From assembly GCA_018898235.1 (NCBI GenBank), contig JAHIJU010000278.1:1-6386 (forward strand): a DNA stretch of 6,386 bases. The letters run 5' to 3'. This document shows, in pieces, positions 1 through 5,830 of the stretch. Source of the DNA: Actinomycetota bacterium. Lineage in GTDB: Bacteria; Actinomycetota; Actinomycetes; Actinomycetales; Cellulomonadaceae. The translations under genes were made by a program, and so were the position numbers. Numbering within the stretch: the stretch's first letter is position 1; every line of letters begins with the position of its first letter. The notes beneath the pieces are model-generated. The model did no database searches, was not told where the DNA came from, and saw only the letters and a list, made by a program, of their open reading frames with translations.

Positions 1-584
1 GCGCCACCGAGCTCCTGCGCGAGGCGATCGTCTCCGGTCGGCTCGCCCCCGGGACCGTGGTCAAGGACGCCCGACTTGCCGCGGAGCTCGGACTGTCGAT
101 CGCCCCGGTGCGCCAGGCCCTCGCCCGGCTGGTCGAGGAAGGGCTCATCGAGTCCAAACCGCAGAGCCGCACGCGCGTCACCCCGGTGACCCTGTCCGCG
201 GTGCGCGACGCCCTCGCCGTGGTCGGTGCCATGCACGAGCTGGCCACCCGTGAGGCCGTGCCGCTGCTGCTGCCGGCGGACGAGACCGCCATGCGCGCCG
301 CCAACGCGCGGTTCAGGCAGGCGGTCGCCGCGGGTGACACCGTCGCGGCGCTCGAGGCGGACGACGCCCTGCACGCCGTCCTGGTCGACCGGTGCGGCAA
401 CCGCGCCCTGCGGGCGACCGTCGACCGGTTCACCCCCACGATCCGACGGCTGGAACGTCAGCGGTTCAGCGCGTCGAACGGCGCCGCCTCCGCCGACGTC
501 CACGACGAGCTCATCGAGGCCGCCGTCGCCGGCCGGGTCGACGAGGCCGTGGCCGTCACCGCCCGCATCTGGTCCGCCCTCTGA
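1..584 (+). CDS. GntR-family (FCD/FadR subfamily) transcriptional regulator, 5'-truncated by the window edge
   Basis: The reading frame is open from base 3 to the TGA at 582-584, giving 193 residues with no start in view. The GTG at 57 cannot be the true start, because the in-frame sequence before it (ATELLREAIVSGRLAPGTVV) is the usual first helix of a GntR winged-helix domain. The HTH core follows (LAAELGLSIAPVRQALARL), then the wing (GLIESKPQSRTRVTPV). The rest is an all-helical FCD ligand-binding domain with the signature EADDALHAVLVDRCGN and a later HDELIEAA. The usual last metal-ligand His near the C-terminus is not visible: the end reads ARIWSAL. FCD regulators normally repress a neighbouring catabolic operon and release DNA on binding a small carboxylate or amino acid. 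It lies 11 bases upstream of acdS on the same strand, so control of acdS, probably in response to ACC or a breakdown product, is inferred and not shown. The family call is firm; the ligand is unknown. Confidence 0.9.
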   Translation, partial: ATELLREAIVSGRLAPGTVVKDARLAAELGLSIAPVRQALARLVEEGLIESKPQSRTRVTPVTLSAVRDALAVVGAMHELATREAVPLLLPADETAMRAANARFRQAVAAGDTVAALEADDALHAVLVDRCGNRALRATVDRFTPTIRRLERQRFSASNGAASADVHDELIEAAVAGRVDEAVAVTARIWSAL

Positions 585-585
585 C

Positions 586-590
586 AGGAG
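586..590 (+). promoter_or_regulatory. Ribosome binding site of acdS
   Basis: AGGAG lies five bases before the ATG at 596 and directly after the stop codon of the GntR gene. It fixes the acdS start, and with the 11-base spacing it suggests that regulator and enzyme share one transcript. Confidence 0.8.
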
Positions 591-595
591 AAGCC

Positions 596-1618
596 ATGTC
601 CTCCCTCGCCGACTTCCCCCGCTACCCGCTGCTGTTCGGCCCCTCCCCCGTGCACCGCCTCGACCGGCTGACGGCCACGCTGGGCGGCGCCGCGATCTGG
701 GCCAAGCGGGAGGACTGCAACTCCGGCATCGCGTTCGGCGGCAACAAGACCCGCAAGCTGGAGTACCTGGTGGCCGACGCCCTGGCCAAGGGCGCCGACA
801 CGCTCGTCTCGATCGGCGGTGTCCAGTCCAACCACACGCGGCAGGTCGCGGCCGTCGCCGCACACGCCGGGCTCAAGTGCGTCCTGGTGCAGGAGTCGTG
901 GGTCGACTGGCCCGACTCGATCTACGACAAGGTCGGCAACATCCTCATCTCCCGGCTCGCCGGGGCGGATGTGCGTCTGGTCAAGGCCGGGTTCGGTATC
1001 GGGTTCAAGGAGTCCTGGGAGCAGGCCCTCGCCCAGATCGAGGCCGAGGGCGGCACGCCGTACGCCATCCCGGCCGGGGCCAGCGACCACCCGCTCGGCG
1101 GACTCGGCTTCGCGGGCTGGGCGGCCGAGGTCGCGGCCCAGGAGGCCTCGCTCGGGGTCTTCTTCGACACCGTCGTCGTCTGCTCGGTCACCGGATCGAC
1201 CCAGGCCGGCATGGTCGCCGGCTTCGCGCTGGCGGAGGAGAACGGCGCCCGCCCGCGCCGGGTGCTCGGCGTCGACGGGTCGGCCAAACCCGCCCAGACC
1301 CGTGACCAGGTGCTGCGCATCGCCCAGGACACGGGCACCAAGATCGGCCTACGCCGCGAGCTCACGCTGGACGACGTCGAGCTGGACGAGCGGTTCCACG
1401 CCGGCACCTACGGCATCCCGGACGAGGCCACGATCGCCGCGATGCGCCTGGCCGCCCGCACCGAGGGCATGATCACCGACCCGGTGTACGAGGGGAAGTC
1501 GATGGCGGCCGTCATCGAGCTGGTCCGCACCGGCGAGATCGCCGCCGACTCCACCGTGCTGTTCGCGCACCTGGGCGGACAGCCCGCGATCAACGGGTAC
1601 TCGGCCGTCCTGAGCTGA
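596..1618 (+). CDS. acdS: 1-aminocyclopropane-1-carboxylate (ACC) deaminase
   Basis: The 340-residue product is a pyridoxal-phosphate enzyme of the tryptophan-synthase-beta fold that opens ACC to 2-oxobutanoate and ammonia in the cytoplasm. Its length matches the family (Pseudomonas AcdS is 338). The N-terminal FPRYPLLFGPSP, then AKREDCNSGIAFGGNKTRK, carries the PLP-binding lysine at K51. SIGGVQSNHTRQVAAVAAH contains S78. VVCSVTGSTQAGM (about 194-206) is the phosphate-binding loop. DPVYEGKSM gives Y298 and E299, and HLGG gives L326. These correspond to Y294, E295 and L322 of the Pseudomonas enzyme; the Glu/Leu pair is what separates true ACC deaminases from D-cysteine desulfhydrases, so this is called acdS and not dcyD. 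The start is the ATG after a good ribosome site. The gene is preceded by a GntR/FCD regulator, an arrangement I recall as common for actinobacterial acdS, and ends at strong hairpins. ACC is the plant ethylene precursor, which hints at a plant- or soil-associated host. Confidence 0.95.
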   Translation: MSSLADFPRYPLLFGPSPVHRLDRLTATLGGAAIWAKREDCNSGIAFGGNKTRKLEYLVADALAKGADTLVSIGGVQSNHTRQVAAVAAHAGLKCVLVQESWVDWPDSIYDKVGNILISRLAGADVRLVKAGFGIGFKESWEQALAQIEAEGGTPYAIPAGASDHPLGGLGFAGWAAEVAAQEASLGVFFDTVVVCSVTGSTQAGMVAGFALAEENGARPRRVLGVDGSAKPAQTRDQVLRIAQDTGTKIGLRRELTLDDVELDERFHAGTYGIPDEATIAAMRLAARTEGMITDPVYEGKSMAAVIELVRTGEIAADSTVLFAHLGGQPAINGYSAVLS

Positions 1619-1646
1619 GGGCGCCGGGGCCGGCGTGGGGGCGCCC
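1619..1646 (+). terminator. GC hairpin directly after the acdS stop
   Basis: GGGCGCC at 1619-1625 pairs perfectly with GGCGCCC at 1640-1646 around a 14-base loop that is itself GC-rich and could refold. No T-run follows, so this may be an accessory hairpin ahead of the stronger stem at 1654-1693. Confidence 0.35.
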
Positions 1647-1653
1647 GGGCGCT

Positions 1654-1693
1654 GGGTAGGGCCGCGTCCGGCGAGGTCGGAGCGGCCCTACCC
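1654..1693. terminator. Bidirectional terminator between acdS and the convergent glpD-like gene
   Basis: GGGTAGGGCCGC at 1654-1665 and GCGGCCCTACCC at 1682-1693 form a perfect 12-bp stem. After a one-base bulge at 1666 it extends by TCCG (1667-1670) with CGGA (1678-1681), closing a 7-base loop. It sits between two converging genes, and its right arm includes the stop codon and last glycine codon of the minus-strand gene. There is no T-tract on either side, as is common for hairpin terminators in high-GC actinobacteria. Confidence 0.75.
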
Positions 1694-3355
1694 GGCGGAC
1701 GGGGTCCGCACGTCGACCGGGAGCTCGGTGGCGGCGACCACCGCCGCCACCTCCTCATCGACCCGCGCGTCCTCCCAGCCGAGCTCGGTGGCCGCCAGCC
1801 GTGCCGCGCGGTCCAGCACATCGTCGGCCGGACGCCCGAGCGTGCCCAACCCGGTGCGGCGCAGGAACACGTCGGTCAGGTGCGGGGCCATCTCGTGCCG
1901 CACGGCCCAGAGCACCTGGGCGAGGATCTCGCCGTCGTCGTCCAGAGGTTCGGCGAGCGCCGGGTCGCTCGCGGCGAGCGCGAGCAGGGCCGGTGCGTCG
2001 GTGCCGTAGTGGCGCACCAGCAGCTCGACGGTGCGCGGGTCGACGTGCCGGTGCTGGGCGACCATCGCCTGCACGTGCGGCTCCAGCCGCGGGATCGCGC
2101 AGCCGTCCAGGTAGGTGAAGGCCGAGGTGCTGGCCCGCACCTGGGTGCGCAGCTTGCGGCCCAGCAGGTCGACGGTGTGCTGGGCGAAGGCCCTGCTCGT
2201 CGTGTACTTGCCGCCGGCGACCGTGACCAGGCCCTCCAGCCCGTCGCGCGCGTGGTCGACGGTCTCGCTGGCCCGCGACGCTCCGTAGGTGTCGTTGCCG
2301 GCGGTCTCGGTGAGCGGGCGCAGACCGCCCCAGGCGTACTGGACATCGGCCAACGTGAGCGGCTGCGGCAGGTGCGCGATGCGGTTGATGACGTCGAGGA
2401 AGTCGGTGATCGAGCGCAGCGTGAGCCGCCAGTCGTCGACGGCACCGTGGTACGGCGTCTCAGTGGGGCCGATCATCGAGTGCCCGCGCCACGGGGCGAA
2501 GCTGAAGTGCCCGTGCTTGCCGTAGAACAGCGTCATCTGCGGGGTGAGCTGGCGGGTGAGCAGGTAGATGCCCTCCGAGCGCACCTGCGGGGCGGGGCCG
2601 GCGACCCCGGCGGTCGTCGCGGAGGCGGACAGCAGGTCGTGCACCCACGGGCCCGCGGCATTGACCACGACGCGGGCGCGGACGGTGTGCTCCGCCCCGG
2701 TGAGCAGATCGTGCACGCGCGCGCCGACGACGGCGGTCCCCTCCACCAGCAGCTCGTTGACCTGGGCGTACGTCGCCACCTGGGCGCCGTGCGCGACGGC
2801 CGAGCGCAGGAAGGCCAGGGTCAGCCGCTCCGGGTCGGGCATGATCGCGTCGTAGTAGAGCAGCGCCTCGCTCACCTCGGGCACCGAACGACGGGCGGCC
2901 TCGGTCCCGCGGATGTGCCGGTGCCGCGGCAGCGTCTTGTCCGGGTCCCAGGGCTTGCGCCAGCCGGTGGCGAGCACGTCGTAGGCGGTGAGGCCGAGCC
3001 GTTCGACGAGCCCCGTGTTCGGCAGCACCGTGGGGCACGGGTAGACGTACGGCGGGGCGATGTTCGCCATGATGCGGCGTTCGGCGAGCGACTCGTAGAC
3101 GAGGCCGACCTCGAGCTTCTTGAGGTAGCGCAGCCCGCCGTGGATGAGCTTGCCGGTGGCGGCCGACGTCGCGGCACCGACGTCCCCCTTGTCGAGCACC
3201 ACGACGCTCAGCCCGCGCGACGCGGCTTCGTAGGCCACGGCCGAGCCGGTGATACCGGCCCCGACCACGAGCACATCGACCGCGGGCACACCGACCCCGC
3301 GCCCATCGACTGCAGGCAGCTCGTCGAGCACGGCCCGGCGCATCGTCGTCGTCAT
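1688..3355 (-). CDS. glpD: FAD-dependent glycerol-3-phosphate dehydrogenase (GlpD/GlpA family)
   Basis: The 555-residue flavoprotein should oxidise sn-glycerol-3-phosphate, or a related polyol phosphate, to a ketone such as dihydroxyacetone phosphate and pass electrons to quinone at the inner face of the membrane. The FAD site is VVGAGITG (about 30-37), with the ribose-binding acidic position near D55. The GlpD hallmark ATSAATGKLIHGGLRYL lies at about 62-78. WGGLRPL and GGKYTTSRAFA are also typical, and the C-terminal DAO_C domain carries AVRHEMAPHLTDVFLRRTG. About 25 extra residues precede the FAD site. The start is the ATG at 3355, seven bases after GGAG (3366-3363); a second ATG four codons on is possible. 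The start overlaps the kinase stop by one base (TGATG), so the two genes are probably translationally coupled. It is the last gene of the aldolase-kinase-dehydrogenase operon. That setting leaves open a substrate other than glycerol-3-phosphate, as with the erythritol-phosphate dehydrogenase EryB of the same family. The family call is firm; the exact substrate is open. Confidence 0.88.
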   Translation of the reverse strand: MTTTMRRAVLDELPAVDGRGVGVPAVDVLVVGAGITGSAVAYEAASRGLSVVVLDKGDVGAATSAATGKLIHGGLRYLKKLEVGLVYESLAERRIMANIAPPYVYPCPTVLPNTGLVERLGLTAYDVLATGWRKPWDPDKTLPRHRHIRGTEAARRSVPEVSEALLYYDAIMPDPERLTLAFLRSAVAHGAQVATYAQVNELLVEGTAVVGARVHDLLTGAEHTVRARVVVNAAGPWVHDLLSASATTAGVAGPAPQVRSEGIYLLTRQLTPQMTLFYGKHGHFSFAPWRGHSMIGPTETPYHGAVDDWRLTLRSITDFLDVINRIAHLPQPLTLADVQYAWGGLRPLTETAGNDTYGASRASETVDHARDGLEGLVTVAGGKYTTSRAFAQHTVDLLGRKLRTQVRASTSAFTYLDGCAIPRLEPHVQAMVAQHRHVDPRTVELLVRHYGTDAPALLALAASDPALAEPLDDDGEILAQVLWAVRHEMAPHLTDVFLRRTGLGTLGRPADDVLDRAARLAATELGWEDARVDEEVAAVVAATELPVDVRTPSAG

Positions 3356-4188
3356 CAGCTTGCTCCGATCAGCTCACGCACCTGGGCGGCGAACCGCTCC
3401 TGCTCGCTGGCGATCTGCCAGGTGCCCATCCGCAGCACCAGGGCGGCCAGGCGCCAGCGCGTGACCTCCTGGGGGTCCATGCCGGTGACCTGCAGGTACT
3501 CCGCCAGGTAGGCGGCGGCCAGGGCGCGCCGGACGGTGTCGTAGAGCAGCTGCTTGAGCCGCGGTGTGCCGGGCCACAGCTCGGCGTCGCGCAGCAGCAG
3601 CATGGTGGACGCGACGTCGCAAGCGGCGGCTCCCCGCATCGAGGTCTGCCAGTCGATGACGGCCCAGCCGTCACCCTGGGCGAACACGTTCTGGGTGTGG
3701 AAGTCCATGTGCAGCAGCACGTCGCCGTCGGGCAGCGAGCGCAGCCCTTCTGCGACCTTCGCCCGGCCGTCGGCTCCCAGGAAGTCGAACGCGGGGCGGT
3801 CGAGCAGCCCGACGGCGACCTCGCGGACGTCGTTGTGGGCGTCGGTGCGGCAGCGGTGCACGCGCACGTGCTCGCGGGCCAGGATCCGGCCGGCCTCGCG
3901 CAGCTTGAGGATGTTGCGCTCGGCGAGGGAGTTGAGCGAGCCGCCCTCCGCCGCATCGAGCACGAGGCCGTGCCGCCCCTCGATCTCCACCTGACCGTGG
4001 CAGACGATGGGGGTGGCGCCCAGGGCGACGGCCTCGTCGCAGTTGGCGCGTTCGGTGGCAACCTCGGAGGCCGGGATGCCGGCGGCGTAGAGCTTGAGCA
4101 CCGTCGTGTCCGGGAGCCCGTAGATCTGGGCGGTGCGGCCCAACGCGATCGGGTCGCCGAGCTCGGCGACGGTCTCGGGGACGTTCAC
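3355..4188 (-). CDS. APH/choline-kinase-fold small-molecule phosphotransferase, probably a sugar or polyol kinase
   Basis: The 277-residue product has the aminoglycoside-phosphotransferase kinase fold. VLKLY supplies the ATP-binding lysine K32, with E46 as its likely partner. The catalytic loop is HMDFHTQN (H160, D162, N167), and the metal-binding IDWQ carries D179. The N-terminal lobe is short. The start chosen is the GTG at 4188, whose GTGA overlaps the stop of the aldolase gene by four bases. The frame stays open upstream to 4320, but that part lies inside the aldolase gene and reads as Arg/Pro-rich noise. A weak AAGG lies ten bases upstream, so translation may rely on coupling. Family members phosphorylate choline, methylthioribose, homoserine, hydroxylysine, ethanolamine or antibiotics. 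Its place between an aldolase and a dehydrogenase makes a metabolic kinase far more likely than an antibiotic-resistance enzyme. The substrate cannot be read from the sequence. Confidence 0.85.
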   Translation of the reverse strand: MNVPETVAELGDPIALGRTAQIYGLPDTTVLKLYAAGIPASEVATERANCDEAVALGATPIVCHGQVEIEGRHGLVLDAAEGGSLNSLAERNILKLREAGRILAREHVRVHRCRTDAHNDVREVAVGLLDRPAFDFLGADGRAKVAEGLRSLPDGDVLLHMDFHTQNVFAQGDGWAVIDWQTSMRGAAACDVASTMLLLRDAELWPGTPRLKQLLYDTVRRALAAAYLAEYLQVTGMDPQEVTRWRLAALVLRMGTWQIASEQERFAAQVRELIGAS

Positions 4189-4853
4189 GCCGGGGTCGCC
4201 TTGTGGGTGCGGCCGTACCCGCGCGCGGTGGCGGCGACGACGACGGCCTGCTGGTCGGCGGGGCTCAGCGGCCGTGGCTCGCCGACACCGCGGGCGCGGG
4301 CGTACAGCGCGCACACCCACTCCAGGAGCACGGCGTTCTGCACGGCGGCGGACAGGTCCGATCCGGTGGTCACCGTCCCATGGTTGGCCAGGAGCACCGC
4401 CTGCCGCCCGGTGAGCGCCGCGTCGACGGAGGCGGCGAGCTCAGGGCTGCCGAACACCGCGAACGGCACGACCGGCACGGCTCCCCCGAGCACAAGCTGC
4501 TGGTAGTGCACGCACGGCAGCTCGTCGAGCACGAGCGAGAGCGCGGTGCCCCACGGGGCGTGCGTGTGCACGACGGCCCCGGCCTGGTGGTGGGCGAGCA
4601 CGCCCAGGTGCAGGTCCACCTCCGAGGTGGGGGCGAGCTCGCCCTCGACGACGGTGCCGGTGGCGTCGACCAGGCTGATGTCGTCGGGGGTGGCCTGGGC
4701 CAGCACCAGCCCGGTGGCGGTGACGGCGACGAGGTCGCCCACCCGCATCGAGAGGTTGCCGGCCGTGCCGATGAACAGACCCTGCTCGGCGAGCTGCCGG
4801 CAGGCGGCGGCCACGGAGGTACGGGCCGCGAGGATGTCGCTTCGTTGCGCCAT
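4185..4853 (-). CDS. Class II (zinc-dependent) sugar-phosphate aldolase, L-fuculose-phosphate aldolase-like
   Basis: The 222-residue protein belongs to the aldolase II/adducin family; its length fits FucA (215). By homology it should reversibly split a ketose-1-phosphate into dihydroxyacetone phosphate and an aldehyde. The phosphate-binding GTAGNLSMR is at about 29-37. The catalytic acid is E78 in APTSEVDLH (E73 in E. coli FucA). The metal ligands are H96 and H98 in VVHTHAPWGT and H158 in LLANHGTV (H92, H94 and H155 in FucA). The stretch YQQLVLGGAVPVVPFAVFG also follows FucA closely. It is the first gene of the operon. Its ATG at 4853 has AGGA eight bases upstream. Other family members with this fold are rhamnulose-1-phosphate and ribulose-5-phosphate enzymes, the 5-deoxyribulose-1-phosphate aldolase of 5-deoxyribose disposal, and the decarboxylase OtnC. 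No fucose or rhamnose isomerase or typical kinase accompanies it, so no specific symbol is given. Confidence 0.88.
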   Translation of the reverse strand: MAQRSDILAARTSVAAACRQLAEQGLFIGTAGNLSMRVGDLVAVTATGLVLAQATPDDISLVDATGTVVEGELAPTSEVDLHLGVLAHHQAGAVVHTHAPWGTALSLVLDELPCVHYQQLVLGGAVPVVPFAVFGSPELAASVDAALTGRQAVLLANHGTVTTGSDLSAAVQNAVLLEWVCALYARARGVGEPRPLSPADQQAVVVAATARGYGRTHKATPA

Positions 4854-4890
4854 ACTCGGAATCCTGGGCCTGGAACCAAACCCGAGTCAA
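4854..4890 (-). promoter_or_regulatory. Putative promoter and TetR operator in front of the aldolase operon
   Basis: Read on the minus strand, TTGACT (4890-4885) resembles a -35 box. Eighteen bases later CAGGAT (4866-4861) is a weak -10 match. Transcription from it would start within a few bases of the ATG, giving a leaderless or nearly leaderless message. Two symmetric elements overlap it. One is ACTCGG (4854-4859) with CCGAGT (4882-4887), perfect arms 22 bases apart. The other is the imperfect palindrome TCCTGGGCCTGGA (4862-4874), which matches its complement at all but three positions. Either could be bound by the divergent TetR protein. These are pattern matches only. Confidence 0.4.
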
Positions 4891-4913
4891 GTCTGATTTG
4901 CTGTCTCTTTCGT

Positions 4914-4919
4914 GGGAGG
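4914..4919 (+). promoter_or_regulatory. Ribosome binding site deciding the TetR start
   Basis: GGGAGG ends four bases before the ATG at 4924. The in-frame GTG at 4912 lies on or ahead of this site and would add only four residues (MGGP), so the ATG is the better start. Confidence 0.75.
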
Positions 4920-4923
4920 GCCG

Positions 4924-5517
4924 ATGAACCTCGACGGTGTGCGCCTGCGCCGCTCCCCCACGCAGACCCGCTCCCGCGACAAGGTCGAACGGGCCCTCGC
5001 CGCCGCCGAACGAGTGCTGGACCGCGACGGCGCCGACGCCCTCACCATCACCGCCGTCGCCGCCGAGGCAGACCTGTCCGTCGGCACCCTGCACCAGTAC
5101 CTGCCCGACCGCGAGGCCATCACCGCCGCCCTCGCCGACCTCTACCACGCCCGGCTGGAGGCGGCCCTCGACGAGGTGCTGGCCGCCGATCGGGCCGGGT
5201 TGCTCGACGATCCGGTGGCCACGACGGTGCAGGCGATGTGCGAGGTGTTCCGGGCGACGTCCGGGGTTCGTTCTCTGCGGGGTGGGCAGCGGGATGAGGC
5301 GTCCGCGGAACACCGGCGGCGGATGACTGCGAAGGTCGGCGAGCTGTTGGGGGCCGACGGGGACGCGGCGCCGGAGGCGGTGGCGCGGACGGTGTTCGTG
5401 GCGGTGGACGCGTTGTTGCGGGATGCGTTCGCGGCTGATCCTCGCGGGGACCAGGGGCCCATCGAGCAGACAGTGGGGCTGGTGCGGGGTTACCTGGCTG
5501 GGACGCGGCGGGGCTGA
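4924..5517 (+). CDS. TetR-family transcriptional regulator of the divergent aldolase operon
   Basis: The 197-residue protein starts with a basic arm (RLRRSPTQTRSRDKV). A TetR DNA-binding domain follows: ERALAAAERVLDRDGADALT, then the HTH AVAAEADLSVGTLHQYL, where LHQYL replaces the usual LYxHF, and DREAITAAL. The remaining 120 or so residues are helical and form the ligand-binding and dimer part. TetR proteins normally repress a neighbour until a small molecule binds. It faces the aldolase-kinase-dehydrogenase operon across 70 bases, so that operon and its own gene are the likely targets and a pathway intermediate the likely ligand. A codon-use change runs through the gene: in the first part (to about 5220) 19 of 21 alanines use GCC, after it 13 of 16 use GCG. 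The product still reads as one continuous TetR protein. Confidence 0.87.
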   Translation: MNLDGVRLRRSPTQTRSRDKVERALAAAERVLDRDGADALTITAVAAEADLSVGTLHQYLPDREAITAALADLYHARLEAALDEVLAADRAGLLDDPVATTVQAMCEVFRATSGVRSLRGGQRDEASAEHRRRMTAKVGELLGADGDAAPEAVARTVFVAVDALLRDAFAADPRGDQGPIEQTVGLVRGYLAGTRRG

Positions 5518-5529
5518 GCGACAGCTCAG
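5514..5529 (+). terminator. Possible short terminator hairpin of the TetR gene
   Basis: CTGAGC (5514-5519) and GCTCAG (5524-5529) form a perfect 6-bp stem with a GACA tetraloop, overlapping the TGA stop at 5515-5517. There is no T-run, and the stem is short, so termination activity is uncertain. Confidence 0.4.
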
Positions 5530-5830
5530 GCGCAGTCGGCGCCCCCTGGCCGGGGAAGCCCTCCGGGCAGCACGGCCCGGGTACGTCGCCTATGCCAGCG
5601 ATCCGAGGGCACAAGACGCACCCGGACACCCCGCCAACGCGCAACCGGTCAATGCCAGGCGAACCTTGCACCCGCCCGCTACTGAGCCCTCCACCCTGGT
5701 CGACTTGGCGACCTGGCCCTGCGACCGCCAGGGGGACCGCCGCCCGGCGCCCCACTGAATGTGCCGGTGATGCTCGTGCGCCATGAGTCGGCCAGCGTGC
5801 CGCTCAGCCACTCCTGCCTGGTCCGCGTAG
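5530..5830. other. Gene-free stretch between the TetR gene and the winged-helix gene
   Basis: About 300 bases hold no reading frame with a recognisable protein, and no tRNA with a full set of arms was seen on either strand. The only structure noted is a 6-bp hairpin, CCTGGC (5712-5717) with GCCAGG (5727-5732) around a 9-base loop. It could end transcription of the minus-strand gene that stops at 5831. Base composition begins to relax across this stretch, so it may hold the junction of an acquired segment, but no direct repeat or attachment site was identified. Confidence 0.5.

Noticed and set aside
392..595. Upstream extension of acdS into the regulator gene
   Set aside because: The added residues are Arg-rich noise overlapping the FCD domain; the ATG at 596 has a ribosome site and matches the family N-terminus.
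226..1305. Plus-strand open frame of 359 codons across the regulator and acdS
   Set aside because: Its product is Arg/Pro low-complexity sequence in a shifted frame of two well-supported genes.
1880..3511. Long plus-strand open frame (543 codons) opposite the glpD-like gene
   Set aside because: It is rich in Arg, Gly, Val and His with no domain, and lies antisense to a clearly conserved GlpD protein. Long antisense frames are common in high-GC DNA.
3355..4188. Antibiotic-resistance phosphotransferase
   Set aside because: The fold fits, but the gene is tightly coupled inside a catabolic operon, and nothing in the sequence points to an antibiotic substrate.
4189..4320. Upstream extension of the kinase to position 4320
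   Set aside because: The added 44 residues are Arg/Pro-rich and lie wholly inside the aldolase gene; the GTG at 4188 with its GTGA overlap fits the family length and N-terminus.
4872..4894. GGAAC followed by GTCT, like an ECF sigma promoter for the TetR gene
   Set aside because: The spacing is 14 bases, shorter than the usual 16-18, and short motifs of this kind occur often by chance.
5755..5811. Minus-strand GTGGCTGAGCGG (5811-5800) resembling the D-arm region of a Ser or Leu tRNA
   Set aside because: No acceptor pairing, anticodon stem or GGTTCGAATCC-like T-arm follows, so it is not a tRNA. A tRNA fragment at an insertion site cannot be excluded but is not supported.
5590..5811. Short open frames on both strands in the 5530-5830 stretch
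   Set aside because: None has a ribosome site with a recognisable domain, and composition is that of random GC-rich frames.
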